Positions 6,728 through 15,574 of a DNA stretch of 64,000 nt are shown here, in pieces (the stretch's first letter is position 1; each line of letters opens with the position of its first letter). The DNA comes from Ponticaulis sp. (GTDB taxonomy: Bacteria; Pseudomonadota; Alphaproteobacteria; Caulobacterales; Hyphomonadaceae): assembly GCA_002692725.1 (NCBI GenBank), contig NZLU01000046.1, positions 496,001 through 560,000 of the forward strand, in the 5' to 3' direction. A program made the translations under genes and the position numbers. The notes beneath the pieces were generated by a model, which ran no database searches, was not told the origin of the DNA, and was given only the letters and a program-made list of their open reading frames with translations.

Positions 6728-9700
6728 TCACTCGAAATCCTTCTTCCACTGGACCGATAGGTTTTGGCCCTCACCCGGGACGGCTTCTGCGCCGACCGAG
6801 ATGTTGTCGCGCGGCTCCCATTCCACGCTGACACCGGCATTGCCGCTCGCATTGGATTTGACCTCCAGATAAACGTCCTCAGACAGATAGCGCCCTGTCG
6901 CGACGGTGAACTGACCCGAAGCATCCTGCGACACGTCCAATGTATCGAGGCCCGCCATCTGTTCTATACCGCCCATCAGATCGAACCCTCCGCCGCCGCT
7001 CAGCTGAGCCAGGGCAGCTGCAAGGCGTGCCGCTTCCAGACCGGTCAATTGTGATGGCGACCGACCAAACAAAACCCGAGACAGGACCTCGTCTTCGGGC
7101 AGGCTCGGCTCCGCGTCCAGCGTCACGGTCGGGCGACGTGGCGTTCCGCCGATTTCCACTTTTGCTGTAAAATCTCCGGCATCACGTGTGGCCTCAATAT
7201 CGAGTCGCGCGTCCATCGGATCCCCGGCGAAATTGATAGAGCTATTCACGAATGCAAATCGCTTACCGAGCAGATCAAACCGACCTCGGACAATCTGCGC
7301 GCGGCCATTGATCGAAAAATCGTCGACCGAGCCCTCTATCTTTGTATCCAGAGACAGCTCTGCATCCATTCCACTGCCATTGATCTTCAGGCGCCGCGGA
7401 GCTTTGAGCGCAATATCGAGCAAAACGGTGGGAGGATCATCTTCGGTAATCTCAGTATCTGTGTCTCCATCCACAAACTGAACATCTAGCGTGGTGACGC
7501 CTGCAGATGGCAGGCGATCAATATAGATCTGACCTTCATCCAGTGTGAGATCTCCGATCACCCGGAACTGATCGTCTACGACTTCCAGACCCAGCGTACC
7601 CGTTGAGACAGCGCGCCCCTCGCGGCGATCAACCACCACAAGCTGATTGGCTTCAAGTTGAATATTGCTGCCCGCACGATTGTTCAGCCCCATTGAACCA
7701 GATCCGGAGAGCGTGCCACCTCTGCGCCCAATCGCTGAAAACTCAGCCAGCGTCAGAACTTCGTCCTCCATGTCGATACGGAAAGCGATATCCTGAAAGA
7801 CAGCACCAAGCTCGCCATGTTCGAACTGGCCATCTGTTACGATAAGCTGCCCGGTCAGCCCGGCGGGTTCGAAAGGCAATTCCGATCGGAAATCAGCATC
7901 TATTCCGCCCGTGACCAACATCTGGTCGGGCAATACAAGCGCCAGAATATTGTCGACCCTGCCATCAATCTGCGCTGTGACGAGGCCGGCTTCGCGATCA
8001 GACGGTGCGATCGACATCGGATCATTGCTGGTGGTCACCGGATAATGCACATCTATCAGCGCGCCCAACACCTGGCTTTCAGGCGTGGTCAGCTGCAGGG
8101 TCAGATTCTCATTCTCAAGCGTCCCATCCAACAGAAAGCTGACAGGATCCATATCCTTCGCTGGAAGCGCCAAGTCGATAAGCTGCCCACTCAGGGTCCC
8201 GCGCAATTGCGAACCAGCGTCCGCTACGGCCAGCTCAAACTCCGCACTGCCATCCAAAGGCGCGCGACCAAGAGCCTGAAGCAGCTGCGCCAATTTAATT
8301 TCTGACGCGTTCAGGAGAACTCGCTCCTCAGGCTGGTCGCTCAGAGATAAGTCCAGAGCGCCATCAAGCACCGAAACGCTAAGCTGCCCCTCAATGCCCC
8401 GCGACGACTGGGCGAAGCGGAATGGTCTCACGGTTTCAACGCGCTCCTGCCCCCAATTTATCTGGAACTGGCCGGTGGTGTTCCGATCATCTTCGAGGAG
8501 ACTGAACGCCGTACCCGACAGGACGAGTTCCGTTTCCTGAAGAATGTCCGTAACGGCAAGATCGCCCGTCAGCGAGACATCATAAGACGCTTCCTGAACT
8601 GTGCCCGCGACAGAAAACGCGACATCTGACTTCTGGAGCGGGCCCGATGTCAGCTCTGTCAGTTCGCCTGAGATCCGTAGATCTCCGGGCTCTCTATACA
8701 CGGTAAGGTCGACCGATCTGGCGGGAAACTCCTGTGGCAGGTCTCCAAAAAGTCTGAGGTCGCCAGTGAATGTCTCAATATCCCCTGCTTCGCCCCTTGC
8801 CCCGCCGGAAACAGAAATGGCGCGCCAATTTCCATTCAGGGCGGCAGCGGACCAGTCCGCGCCCTGAAGACCGATGTCCGATGAAAGCGTGAGCGGGTCG
8901 CCTTCAAGCTGGCCATCAAGATTGAGCTGACCGGCCAGATCTGTACCGCGAAGCGTTCCTTCAAAGCGGAGCTTCGGTGCCTCAATATCTGTGTCGCCAA
9001 GATGAACAACATTCGCCTGCAACCCGGCGCGCAAGGATAAATTATCTGGCTTGCCATTCGCGCTGATCGACACTTGCGCCCCCGGCAAAGTGTCGACCAG
9101 AGGATAGCTGTCACCGGTCAAAAATTCTGCTGTCGCGTTCAGTCTGCCCTCAGAAGAGCGACTGATAGTCCCCGTCAGATCTCCCGCGGCCGTGACAAGC
9201 TGAAAGCGCGGAATCTCTGCTGCGCCATCATCGGTCAGCTGGCCATTCAGGATGAGGCTGACCTCCATGCCCAGCCAGTCGGACAAGGCCTCATCGTCCG
9301 AGAGCCCCTGAGCCCGCAAATCAGCTGAGAAGGCCGAGCGTCGATCTCCACGACGCACAGCGCCCCATTTCCCCTGCACTACGCCACTTTCATAGAGGCC
9401 AAATTCGGCAAGGTTGACCCGGATATCTCCGCGAATGTCAGCAGGCAGATTTCCGTCAATGGTTGTGGCGCCATTTGCCCGCAGGAATGAGGCTGGCGTC
9501 TCAATATTGGTGCGGGCAAGTCGAAGTTGCGATGTCTCAAGATCGAAAATGGCCTCAGCGCTCAGTGATAGCCAGTCCAGCCTGGCTGGATCCTCCCGAA
9601 ATCGGAGCACCAGATCCTCAGCCCGGAACTCCGGCTGAACTTCGACCTTGTTTTCGCCATAGCGTACCATGACAGGTCCTGTCAGCCGCTCGATGTCCGC

Positions 9701-10873
9701 GCTCTCTGCCCGGATGCGTTCAGCAAGGATATCGCCATTAAAGACCAGGATCCCATCAACCAGACTGACATCGCCATCCGTTCGGAGGCGACCGAGAGAC
9801 ACAGCATTCGTACCGAGAATCCGATCCGGCGCCTCTGAAACCAACTGAAGACGCGCTGACTGGCTCTCTTCGCCAGTCTCGATCTCTGTCACCTGCAGAG
9901 ACAGCCCTTTTGCCTGAATAAGCAGGCCAAGGCTTCCGACAGGGTCGTCGAGATTGAGTTCACCGACAATGTCGACCTGGCTTCCGAGCCGAGGCATGAG
10001 CTCTGTTGTTAAAGGGTGACGGCTGAGATCTATGCTAGCTTCAAAACTGTGGCTGTCGTCCACGGGTGCCAGATCAAACTCAACCCACTCATTTCCGTTG
10101 ATCTGCGCCAAGAGCTGACCGTTCACAGAGTCGGGCTCTCCCTCTGCAGAGAAGTCTGCAGCAATAGATTGCTCAGGCTCTAGCCGCAGAAGCGTAGCAA
10201 ACAGTCCGCCAGCAGGTCCGTCGAGTTCAAGCTGACCACGCAGGGGCGAGGATGCTGACCAGTTTATTGAGGCGACGAGGCGGTCGCCCCCTTCGTTATC
10301 AGGCTCAATCTGAAGATTGATATCCGCTTCCTCAGGCGTCCAGGCGAGGACACCATGGACCGATCCGGCAACGGCTTGTGGCACAACTCCTTCGGCCAGC
10401 GCAATTCTCTGGATGGCAAGCTCTGAAAGCGAGATAGCTTTCAGCGGCATCTCACCCGGCTCGTCATCCTCCTTGCTTTCTGACTCCGGCAGAACGGGCC
10501 TGCGGTCGACGACAATTTCGGAGGCACCGAGAAGGTCGACGTCGAGCTTACGGCCAAGAAGTGAAAGCGGAGACCAGTCCAGCTCCAATTGTCGAGCGGT
10601 CAGCCAGATACCATCCTCATCTGACACAATCAGTTCCTCGATAGATATTCTATCGAACAAATCTCCATCAAATCCGTCTAACGACACAGATTGTCCCGAA
10701 AACACGCGGCTTTCGAGTTGAGATTCAACCATATTCCGGCCGAACTCGCTGGCGAGTGCCCAGCGCAGGACGAGCACTGCCAGCAGCAAAACCAGAGCAA
10801 TGCCACTCAGAATCCATGCCCAGAGCGGGAATTTTCGTTTCCGTGTTTGGGAAGGTGCGTCAGGAGCTGTCAT
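6728..10873 (-). CDS. tamB: TamB, inner-membrane translocation and assembly protein
   Basis: This is a 1381-residue DUF490/TamB protein. A basic N-terminus (SQTRKRKFPLW) and a single membrane anchor at about residues 17-38 are followed by more than 1200 residues of repeating beta strands. These form the periplasm-spanning groove thought to carry phospholipids or barrel proteins to the outer membrane. The conserved C-terminal domain (about residues 1040-1381) includes GRFDLLGKRFAFVNSSINF and the final strand ending QWKKDFE. Its ATG overlaps the TGA of tamA by one base (TGATG), so the pair is translationally coupled. A bidirectional EcfG site lies upstream of tamA. Confidence 0.93.
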   Translation of the reverse strand: MTAPDAPSQTRKRKFPLWAWILSGIALVLLLAVLVLRWALASEFGRNMVESQLESRVFSGQSVSLDGFDGDLFDRISIEELIVSDEDGIWLTARQLELDWSPLSLLGRKLDVDLLGASEIVVDRRPVLPESESKEDDEPGEMPLKAISLSELAIQRIALAEGVVPQAVAGSVHGVLAWTPEEADINLQIEPDNEGGDRLVASINWSASSPLRGQLELDGPAGGLFATLLRLEPEQSIAADFSAEGEPDSVNGQLLAQINGNEWVEFDLAPVDDSHSFEASIDLSRHPLTTELMPRLGSQVDIVGELNLDDPVGSLGLLIQAKGLSLQVTEIETGEESQSARLQLVSEAPDRILGTNAVSLGRLRTDGDVSLVDGILVFNGDILAERIRAESADIERLTGPVMVRYGENKVEVQPEFRAEDLVLRFREDPARLDWLSLSAEAIFDLETSQLRLARTNIETPASFLRANGATTIDGNLPADIRGDIRVNLAEFGLYESGVVQGKWGAVRRGDRRSAFSADLRAQGLSDDEALSDWLGMEVSLILNGQLTDDGAAEIPRFQLVTAAGDLTGTISRSSEGRLNATAEFLTGDSYPLVDTLPGAQVSISANGKPDNLSLRAGLQANVVHLGDTDIEAPKLRFEGTLRGTDLAGQLNLDGQLEGDPLTLSSDIGLQGADWSAAALNGNWRAISVSGGARGEAGDIETFTGDLRLFGDLPQEFPARSVDLTVYREPGDLRISGELTELTSGPLQKSDVAFSVAGTVQEASYDVSLTGDLAVTDILQETELVLSGTAFSLLEDDRNTTGQFQINWGQERVETVRPFRFAQSSRGIEGQLSVSVLDGALDLSLSDQPEERVLLNASEIKLAQLLQALGRAPLDGSAEFELAVADAGSQLRGTLSGQLIDLALPAKDMDPVSFLLDGTLENENLTLQLTTPESQVLGALIDVHYPVTTSNDPMSIAPSDREAGLVTAQIDGRVDNILALVLPDQMLVTGGIDADFRSELPFEPAGLTGQLIVTDGQFEHGELGAVFQDIAFRIDMEDEVLTLAEFSAIGRRGGTLSGSGSMGLNNRAGSNIQLEANQLVVVDRREGRAVSTGTLGLEVVDDQFRVIGDLTLDEGQIYIDRLPSAGVTTLDVQFVDGDTDTEITEDDPPTVLLDIALKAPRRLKINGSGMDAELSLDTKIEGSVDDFSINGRAQIVRGRFDLLGKRFAFVNSSINFAGDPMDARLDIEATRDAGDFTAKVEIGGTPRRPTVTLDAEPSLPEDEVLSRVLFGRSPSQLTGLEAARLAAALAQLSGGGGFDLMGGIEQMAGLDTLDVSQDASGQFTVATGRYLSEDVYLEVKSNASGNAGVSVEWEPRDNISVGAEAVPGEGQNLSVQWKKDFE

Positions 10874-12693
10874 CAGAAGGCCTGCCCCAGCGAGATATAG
10901 ACCTGCACCACATCATCATTCTCGGTTTTATCGAGCGGGGTCGCGATATCGATGCGTAATGGACCTGCCGGCGTATCGTATCGCACGCCAAAGCCAGCTC
11001 CGAGCCGAAGGTCTGAGAAATCTGGTGTCTCGCGAGCAGACACGCTTCCGCCATCAATGAAGGCGGCTACTCCGATTTTTGGCCGGACCATATAACGCGC
11101 TTCTACAGAGGTTTCGAGAAGACCGCGCCCGCCAAGCGGAACATTGTCGTCAGAGCGCGGTCCAATCGCCTGATAGGAATATCCGCGTACGCTTCCGCCG
11201 CCACCTGCGAAGAAGCGTTTGGTTGAGGGGAGTTCATTGATGTCTGCCCCGTAAACCGAACCGATCTTGATACGGCCCGCCATAACCAGCTTGCCCGCCA
11301 TCAGCGGATAATAGCCGCGAAGAGAGGTTTCACCTTTGATGAACTGGCTCGTCTGGCCACCAAAGGACACATTTGGCTCAATGCGTCCGTCGAAACGCCA
11401 GCCTCGCGTCGGATTGAGCACGCCATCAGCGCGATCGAGCCGAGTGTTCGCATAAAGACCGAGCAATTGAAGATCCCGGGTCCCAAAGTCATCCGTCTCG
11501 TGCACGTAAGATGCCGTGACGCCATACCCGTAGCTGAATTGCGGGCCATGGATCACTTCCATACCGGCGCCCAGTGAAAACGTCTGGCGATCAAAACCGT
11601 CGGTATTTTCGTTTGCAAGGCGCGATGACAGCACCAGCCCACGACCATAGCCAAACTCGTTCGGACGACGCCATTGGACGTCGATCTCCTGCTCGAGCTC
11701 GGCAACATTCAGAGCAGCAACCAGAAGATCGCCATTGCGGGTGAGATTGCGACGCGTCAGCTCCGTCGACACACCCACGCCCTTGTCGGTCGAGATAGAC
11801 GCACCGGCCGCAATCGTGTTTCGCTTCCGTTCGGCCAACGAGACGATCACATCATAAATCTGATCGCCCTCTTCACTCTGGCCTGAAGAGGTCTCGGCGA
11901 GCTGTGCATTGGCGAGCGAATACAGGCGGGTTTCATCCAGCCGCGCGCCAAACAGATTGAGTTTCTGCGGATCGTACAATTCGCCCGTCTCGAAGGCTTC
12001 GAGCTTTTGAAGATATCTTGTCCGCGTGCGGATGTTATCCGGATAGATGATTTCACCAAAGCGGACCCTCGGACCTGTCACAATATTATAAACAATTTCG
12101 AGTTCACCGGCCTCGCGGTCGCCCAGAACGCTCCGGTCGCGCGCCCTTGCGAAAGCATAGCCCAGCCCATGAAGTCGGTTCAGAAGCACCCTTTCAATAT
12201 CGATGATCCGCGTCGGGATTGCTGTATCACCGGGCGCAAGTTCAAGGTCCTCGAGAATAGAGGCCTGATCCGCCTCGCGCGGGGAATCTCCCCCATACCG
12301 AACCGAAAATTCACTGACGATGAACCGTTTTCCCGGATCAACACGCAAGATGGGGGTTAGTCTGTCCCCGGTCTCAACGAAGGGTTCGATCGTGGGGTCG
12401 TAATAACCCTCAGAGTTCAGAACCTTATAAACCGCATCTGCGGCTCGACGGCTTTGGCGGCGCGCCTCGAACATGGTTTCGGGCGTCGACTCATCCGCCA
12501 TGGCACCGCGCATGATGGACACAAGATCCTCATCCACGCTTTCCGACTCGAGCCGGAGTGCGACAGGCGCAGAATGTCCTGAAAAACCTGAAGACAGCAG
12601 AATCGCAGGAACGAGGCCGCGCGCAATAAAGCGGACGGACACTTCACCGACGGTCGTCACGAAATTCTGCAAACTCACCCTTAAATGATACAT
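10873..12693 (-). CDS. tamA: TamA, Omp85-family outer-membrane protein
   Basis: This 606-residue Omp85-family protein has a signal peptide region after a basic start (MYHLRVSLQNFVTT), POTRA domains over about residues 60-270 (for example GYYDPTIEPFVETGDR), and a 16-strand barrel ending YISLGQAF. The conserved barrel motif KRFFAGGGGSVRGY with VRGY is present near residue 475. I chose the ATG at 12693 because GGGAAGAG lies four bases before it; the frame is open to a TTG at 12735. With TamB it forms the TAM complex of the cell envelope. Confidence 0.92.
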   Translation of the reverse strand: MYHLRVSLQNFVTTVGEVSVRFIARGLVPAILLSSGFSGHSAPVALRLESESVDEDLVSIMRGAMADESTPETMFEARRQSRRAADAVYKVLNSEGYYDPTIEPFVETGDRLTPILRVDPGKRFIVSEFSVRYGGDSPREADQASILEDLELAPGDTAIPTRIIDIERVLLNRLHGLGYAFARARDRSVLGDREAGELEIVYNIVTGPRVRFGEIIYPDNIRTRTRYLQKLEAFETGELYDPQKLNLFGARLDETRLYSLANAQLAETSSGQSEEGDQIYDVIVSLAERKRNTIAAGASISTDKGVGVSTELTRRNLTRNGDLLVAALNVAELEQEIDVQWRRPNEFGYGRGLVLSSRLANENTDGFDRQTFSLGAGMEVIHGPQFSYGYGVTASYVHETDDFGTRDLQLLGLYANTRLDRADGVLNPTRGWRFDGRIEPNVSFGGQTSQFIKGETSLRGYYPLMAGKLVMAGRIKIGSVYGADINELPSTKRFFAGGGGSVRGYSYQAIGPRSDDNVPLGGRGLLETSVEARYMVRPKIGVAAFIDGGSVSARETPDFSDLRLGAGFGVRYDTPAGPLRIDIATPLDKTENDDVVQVYISLGQAF

Positions 12694-12770
12694 ACTCTTC
12701 CCGGCCCTTCGGGGCACGACACGACCGGACTGCAACGTTTTGGAACGCTTGCCGGAATATTTCCCTCAAT

Positions 12771-12797
12771 GGAACGCTAACTAGCATAAACCGTTCC
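12771..12797. promoter_or_regulatory. Overlapping, bidirectional EcfG promoter (tamA / extensin-like gene)
   Basis: The 27-base element reads GGAACG, 15 bases, CGTTCC. On the plus strand GGAAC (12771-12775), 16 bases and CGTT (12792-12795) is an exact EcfG promoter 67 bases before the ATG at 12862. On the minus strand GGAAC (12797 to 12793), 16 bases and CGTT (12776 to 12773) is equally exact, 80 bases before tamA. The two use the same bases, so polymerase can bind in only one orientation at a time. Confidence 0.8.
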
Positions 12798-12861
12798 GAT
12801 AACAGCACCACAACTGCAGTTCATCTCTTCCAATTCATGATGGGGATCGCATTTCAACACC

Positions 12862-13551
12862 ATGTGGAAATGGTTCAAAATTATGTGTTGGGTCCTCGCA
12901 ATAGGGCTCCTAGGATGGATTCTGTTTGGACGATTGCCGCCCGAACACTCTCCATTTGCGCCGCTTTCGGTTTCGGATCCGATCGGCCTTGCAACACCTT
13001 ATAAACTGGCGACCTTTCAAACCCGCCCGAATACGTGCTTTCAGTTTCTGGACAACTCACAAATCGAATACACGCGGCTGGACGAGTCCGAGAAAGGTGA
13101 CCCTTGCGGGTTTTACAACGCGCTGACGCTCGATCAGTCTGCCCTTCCCTACAATGCGACTTTGAGCATGACCTGTCCCCTCACGGCGGCACTCGCCATC
13201 TGGGAACGCCAGTCACTCGTCATTCGGGCGGCAGAAGAGTTCGATGCGCCACCGAGACAGGTGCTGAGCTATGGCAGCTTTTCATGTCGCCGCCTCTATG
13301 GACGCTCAACCGGGCGGTATAGTCAGCACGCCACCGGAAATGCCATCGACATCCAGGGCATCATTCTCGCTGATGGAACTCAGATCACAGTTCTCGATCA
13401 TTGGGGAGAAGAGTCTCCCGAAGGTCGCCTTCTGGAGGCCATCAGGGATGACGCCTGCGAACTTTTCGGAACAGTGCTCGGTCCGGAATACAATGCCGCC
13501 CATGCCGATCACTTCCATTTCGACATGAGTCAGAACAGAATTTGTAGCTAA
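12862..13551 (+). CDS. Extensin-like C-terminal domain protein (envelope)
   Basis: The 229-residue product has one N-terminal membrane segment (residues 5-23) followed by a periplasmic extensin-like domain of the D-Ala-D-Ala carboxypeptidase (M15-like) fold. Visible features are paired cysteines, SYGSFSCRRLYG, the motif SQHATGNAIDIQG (HxxxxxxD metal-binding type) and HADHFHFDMS near the end. These residues fit a zinc site, so a peptidoglycan-trimming role is plausible but inferred. The start at 12862 fits the EcfG promoter upstream; the ribosome site is poor. Confidence 0.82.
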   Translation: MWKWFKIMCWVLAIGLLGWILFGRLPPEHSPFAPLSVSDPIGLATPYKLATFQTRPNTCFQFLDNSQIEYTRLDESEKGDPCGFYNALTLDQSALPYNATLSMTCPLTAALAIWERQSLVIRAAEEFDAPPRQVLSYGSFSCRRLYGRSTGRYSQHATGNAIDIQGIILADGTQITVLDHWGEESPEGRLLEAIRDDACELFGTVLGPEYNAAHADHFHFDMSQNRICS

Positions 13552-13596
13552 AACTCAATGGGTTGAAAATTATTCGCGCTATTTGCGAATTCCGAT

Positions 13597-13622
13597 GGAA
13601 CCAGGTGCCATCGGTGCGCGTA
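13597..13622 (+). promoter_or_regulatory. EcfG-like promoter of a candidate sRNA
   Basis: GGAAC (13597-13601), a 17-base spacer and CGTA (13619-13622) match the EcfG consensus except for the last base of the -10. It is placed so that transcription would start at about 13629. Confidence 0.5.
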
Positions 13623-13628
13623 TAAATT

Positions 13629-13718
13629 TTGTCCTTACGGACTTTCCCCCCGATGCGGAAGCCCGATCCGCACATCTAACCCGCTGAAGTTTCCCCCGAC
13701 ACGCTTCAGCGGGTTTTT
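13629..13718 (+). ncRNA. Candidate C-rich-loop small RNA, possibly stress-induced
   Basis: Between the extensin-like gene stop (13551) and a strong terminator there is about 90 bases of structured RNA with no open frame. It contains a 5' stem GTCC/GGAC (13631-13634 with 13639-13642) and an unpaired run of six C residues (13646-13651). A stem TGCGGA/TCCGCA (13654-13659 with 13667-13672) follows, then a terminator stem with five C residues in its loop. C-rich single strands that pair with Shine-Dalgarno sequences are typical of alphaproteobacterial sRNAs, and GsrN of Caulobacter is a stress-sigma-dependent example. Homology to GsrN is not shown; I infer only a similar design. It could instead be a long 3' UTR. 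Confidence 0.5.
13678..13718 (+). terminator. Strong intrinsic terminator with C-rich loop
   Basis: AACCCGCTGAAG (13678-13689) pairs perfectly with CTTCAGCGGGTT (13704-13715) and a T-run follows. The 14-base loop contains CCCCC. It ends the candidate sRNA and any read-through from 12862-13551. Confidence 0.9.
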
Positions 13719-13728
13719 CCGTTCAAGT

Positions 13729-14310
13729 CTATCGACGACCCGGATACCAGAACGCCGTATGGCAAGACTTGCAGGCTGCATAAATATTGTCGGATGCATC
13801 GCTTACGCCCTGCGCATTGCGTGCCTCAACAGCCTGAACCGCCAGATCAGATTGCTCGGCCATATAGGCCATCATGGCCCGGAAGCCGTCAGGATTTGTA
13901 TCAATCACCGCCTGGACAGATTCGGAAGGAATGAAGCCCTTGCCTTCATTGAACAATTGCTCTCCGGGCTCAGCCACGCGAATATCCGGTTCCTCCGAGA
14001 ACTGAAGCGAGATGTCACGAAGATTTTTTGCCGAGACCAGCATGGTCTCCCACTGCTCTTCTGTGAGACCGGACGCATCCAGCTCGCCTTCATCGTTCCA
14101 GACCCAGAAGGCCGTGTCCGCATACCCCTGAAACTGCGGCTGATAGATGTCTGTCATCGCATAATAAACGGTTGGCGTTTCCGGCCCAGCGTCTTCGACC
14201 GCCTCTTCCGCAATCGCTGTTCCGGTCATCTCAACATCATCATGCACACAGGCCGCCAGCATGATCACGGCCATGCCCATTATGCCAGCAGGCAGTCCAA
14301 AGTTTCGCAT
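13729..14310 (-). CDS. Cytochrome c'-like lipoprotein
   Basis: The 193-residue product begins with a lipoprotein signal peptide (residues 1-21, lipobox MLAAC, lipidated Cys21) and ends with a single haem-binding motif CKSCH 12 residues from the C-terminus. A lone C-terminal CxxCH after a helical domain is the layout of class II cytochromes (cytochrome c'). Helical stretches such as TEEQWETMLVSAKNLRDISL support this. It is therefore probably a membrane-anchored periplasmic haem protein; the partner is unknown. An inverted repeat lies 32-50 bases upstream. Confidence 0.72.
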   Translation of the reverse strand: MRNFGLPAGIMGMAVIMLAACVHDDVEMTGTAIAEEAVEDAGPETPTVYYAMTDIYQPQFQGYADTAFWVWNDEGELDASGLTEEQWETMLVSAKNLRDISLQFSEEPDIRVAEPGEQLFNEGKGFIPSESVQAVIDTNPDGFRAMMAYMAEQSDLAVQAVEARNAQGVSDASDNIYAACKSCHTAFWYPGRR

Positions 14311-14341
14311 TTATGTCTCCATCCCAGATCGTTCTGACGGA

Positions 14342-14360
14342 GACTAAATCGCGTTTAGTC
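14342..14360 (-). promoter_or_regulatory. Perfect inverted repeat upstream of the cytochrome gene
   Basis: GACTAAA (14342-14348), five bases, TTTAGTC (14354-14360) is a perfect dyad 32 bases upstream of the minus-strand start at 14310. This is a good position for an operator. The regulator is unknown. Confidence 0.45.
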
Positions 14361-14410
14361 GAATGCCAATCGCGCGCACTGGTTCGTGAAGCCCGGAAGA
14401 GCACAAAAAA

Positions 14411-14432
14411 AAGCGACGCCGCAGCGCCGCTT
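14411..14432 (-). terminator. Intrinsic terminator of the PRC-barrel gene
   Basis: On the minus strand AAGCGGCGC, a TGCG loop and GCGTCGCTT (one G-T pair) are followed by a run of T residues (the A-run at 14405-14412). Confidence 0.75.
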
Positions 14433-14454
14433 TTCTTTTCGCGATCAAATCACA

Positions 14455-15051
14455 CTAGTTGATCTGAACGTCTGTCTCCGTCTCAAATTCGAGATCTTCT
14501 GGCTCGTCCAGGCCATCGAACAGGTCATCGTCGGAGAGTGGGTAGTCTGATACGGCGTCTTCATCGAAGACTGGCAGTTCAGACAGAGCGCTCGCCGTCA
14601 GGGTCAGCTGCATTTTCGTCTCTTCGCTGCCTTCATCCGCGACGACCATATACTGCTCGCCATCAACCCAAAGCTCCTGGCCACCAATTTCCATGATGCC
14701 GCCCGTTTCGACGACGATCGACTTCACCATGCCGTCCTCATCGAGTTCGACGCGTTCGATCTCGCCAACTGGCTCGTTGGCAACGTCAATGACAGGTGTG
14801 CCCACCCATTCATGCTCGTCTGTGAAGCCAGCTTCGATAACCGTGTCGAGCTCTGCATCCATGTCGGCATAAGCGTCGACGTCATACTCCGGGGAAGCAA
14901 TGTCTTGCTCACCCGTGAACAAGTCGGCCTCTGTCGTGACCACTTTCTCTGTCTTCACGTCTTTGTCTGTTTTCATGTTTGCGGGTGGCGTCGCAAATGC
15001 AGGCGCAATCAGGGCTGTTGCAAGAGCGGTTGTTGCAAGAATACGTTTCAT
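14455..15051 (-). CDS. Exported PRC-barrel domain protein
   Basis: The 198-residue product has a signal peptide (MKRILATTALATALIAPAFA) and an acidic mature chain. Residues about 82-150 form a PRC-barrel: GTPVIDVANEPVGEIERVEL, then VKSIVVETGG and ELWVDGEQYMVV. Exported PRC-barrel proteins are common in alphaproteobacteria and often stress-linked, but their ligands are unknown. The N-terminal 55 mature residues and the C-terminal 40 are rich in Asp and Glu. A near-consensus EcfG promoter lies 51 bases upstream, and the next gene (divergent) has an exact one. Confidence 0.75.
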   Translation of the reverse strand: MKRILATTALATALIAPAFATPPANMKTDKDVKTEKVVTTEADLFTGEQDIASPEYDVDAYADMDAELDTVIEAGFTDEHEWVGTPVIDVANEPVGEIERVELDEDGMVKSIVVETGGIMEIGGQELWVDGEQYMVVADEGSEETKMQLTLTASALSELPVFDEDAVSDYPLSDDDLFDGLDEPEDLEFETETDVQIN

Positions 15052-15101
15052 TTGAAGTCTCCTTCTTTGCAGTGTGATCCGAGTTGGATCGATGGCTGAG
15101 G

Positions 15102-15127
15102 AACCCGCACGTCCCGGTCGAAGTTCC
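15102..15127 (-). promoter_or_regulatory. Near-consensus EcfG promoter for the PRC-barrel gene
   Basis: On the minus strand GGAAC (15127 to 15123), 17 bases and GGTT (15105 to 15102) differ from the consensus only in the first, weakly conserved base of the -10. The element lies 51 bases before the ATG at 15051. Confidence 0.55.
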
Positions 15128-15161
15128 GCAAAAATCGCAGAGATTACAAAAAAGAAAAATT

Positions 15162-15186
15162 GGAACTGACCCGCAGTCAGCTCGTT
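15162..15186 (+). promoter_or_regulatory. EcfG promoter for the glycine-zipper gene
   Basis: GGAAC (15162-15166), 16 bases and CGTT (15183-15186) match exactly. The -10 ends 30 bases before the ATG at 15217, the same distance seen at the other lipoprotein genes. Confidence 0.88.
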
Positions 15187-15216
15187 TCTCGGGGGTATTT
15201 CAAAAGGAGAAATGGC

Positions 15217-15555
15217 ATGAAAATTCTGACGATTAGCGCAGCTGTTCTCGGGTCAGCAATGGCTCTGGGCGCATGCACATCAACAGGACATACCGAACGT
15301 AACGCCGCTGCTGGTGCAGCCGCTGGCGCCGTAGCAGGCGCTGTAATTGGTAACAATGTCGGCGACGGCGATGCCGGCCGCGGTGCGGCCATTGGTGCCG
15401 TTCTTGGCGGTGGTGCTGGGGCGGCAAAGGGCTGCTCTGAAGCTGCTGACTGCGACATGCCTGGCGTCGCAGACCAGCCGGATGAGAAAGACAGCGATGG
15501 TGACGGTTATCGTGATATCAATGACCGCTATCCATATGACAGCCGTCGCTGGTAA
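15217..15555 (+). CDS. Glycine-zipper outer-membrane lipoprotein
   Basis: The 112-residue product has a lipoprotein signal peptide (MKILTISAAVLGSAMALGAC, lipidated Cys20) and then a glycine-zipper repeat of alternating small residues (AAAGAAAGAVAGAVIGNNVG, GRGAAIGAVLGGGAG). Glycine-zipper proteins pack helices in membranes. The C-terminal part contains DSDGDGYRDINDRYPYD, which resembles a calcium-binding thrombospondin-type DxDGDG loop. AAGGAG lies seven bases before the ATG. An EcfG promoter precedes it and a terminator follows, so it is monocistronic. Confidence 0.82.
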   Translation: MKILTISAAVLGSAMALGACTSTGHTERNAAAGAAAGAVAGAVIGNNVGDGDAGRGAAIGAVLGGGAGAAKGCSEAADCDMPGVADQPDEKDSDGDGYRDINDRYPYDSRRW

Positions 15556-15574
15556 AAATTGACCATAACTGATG

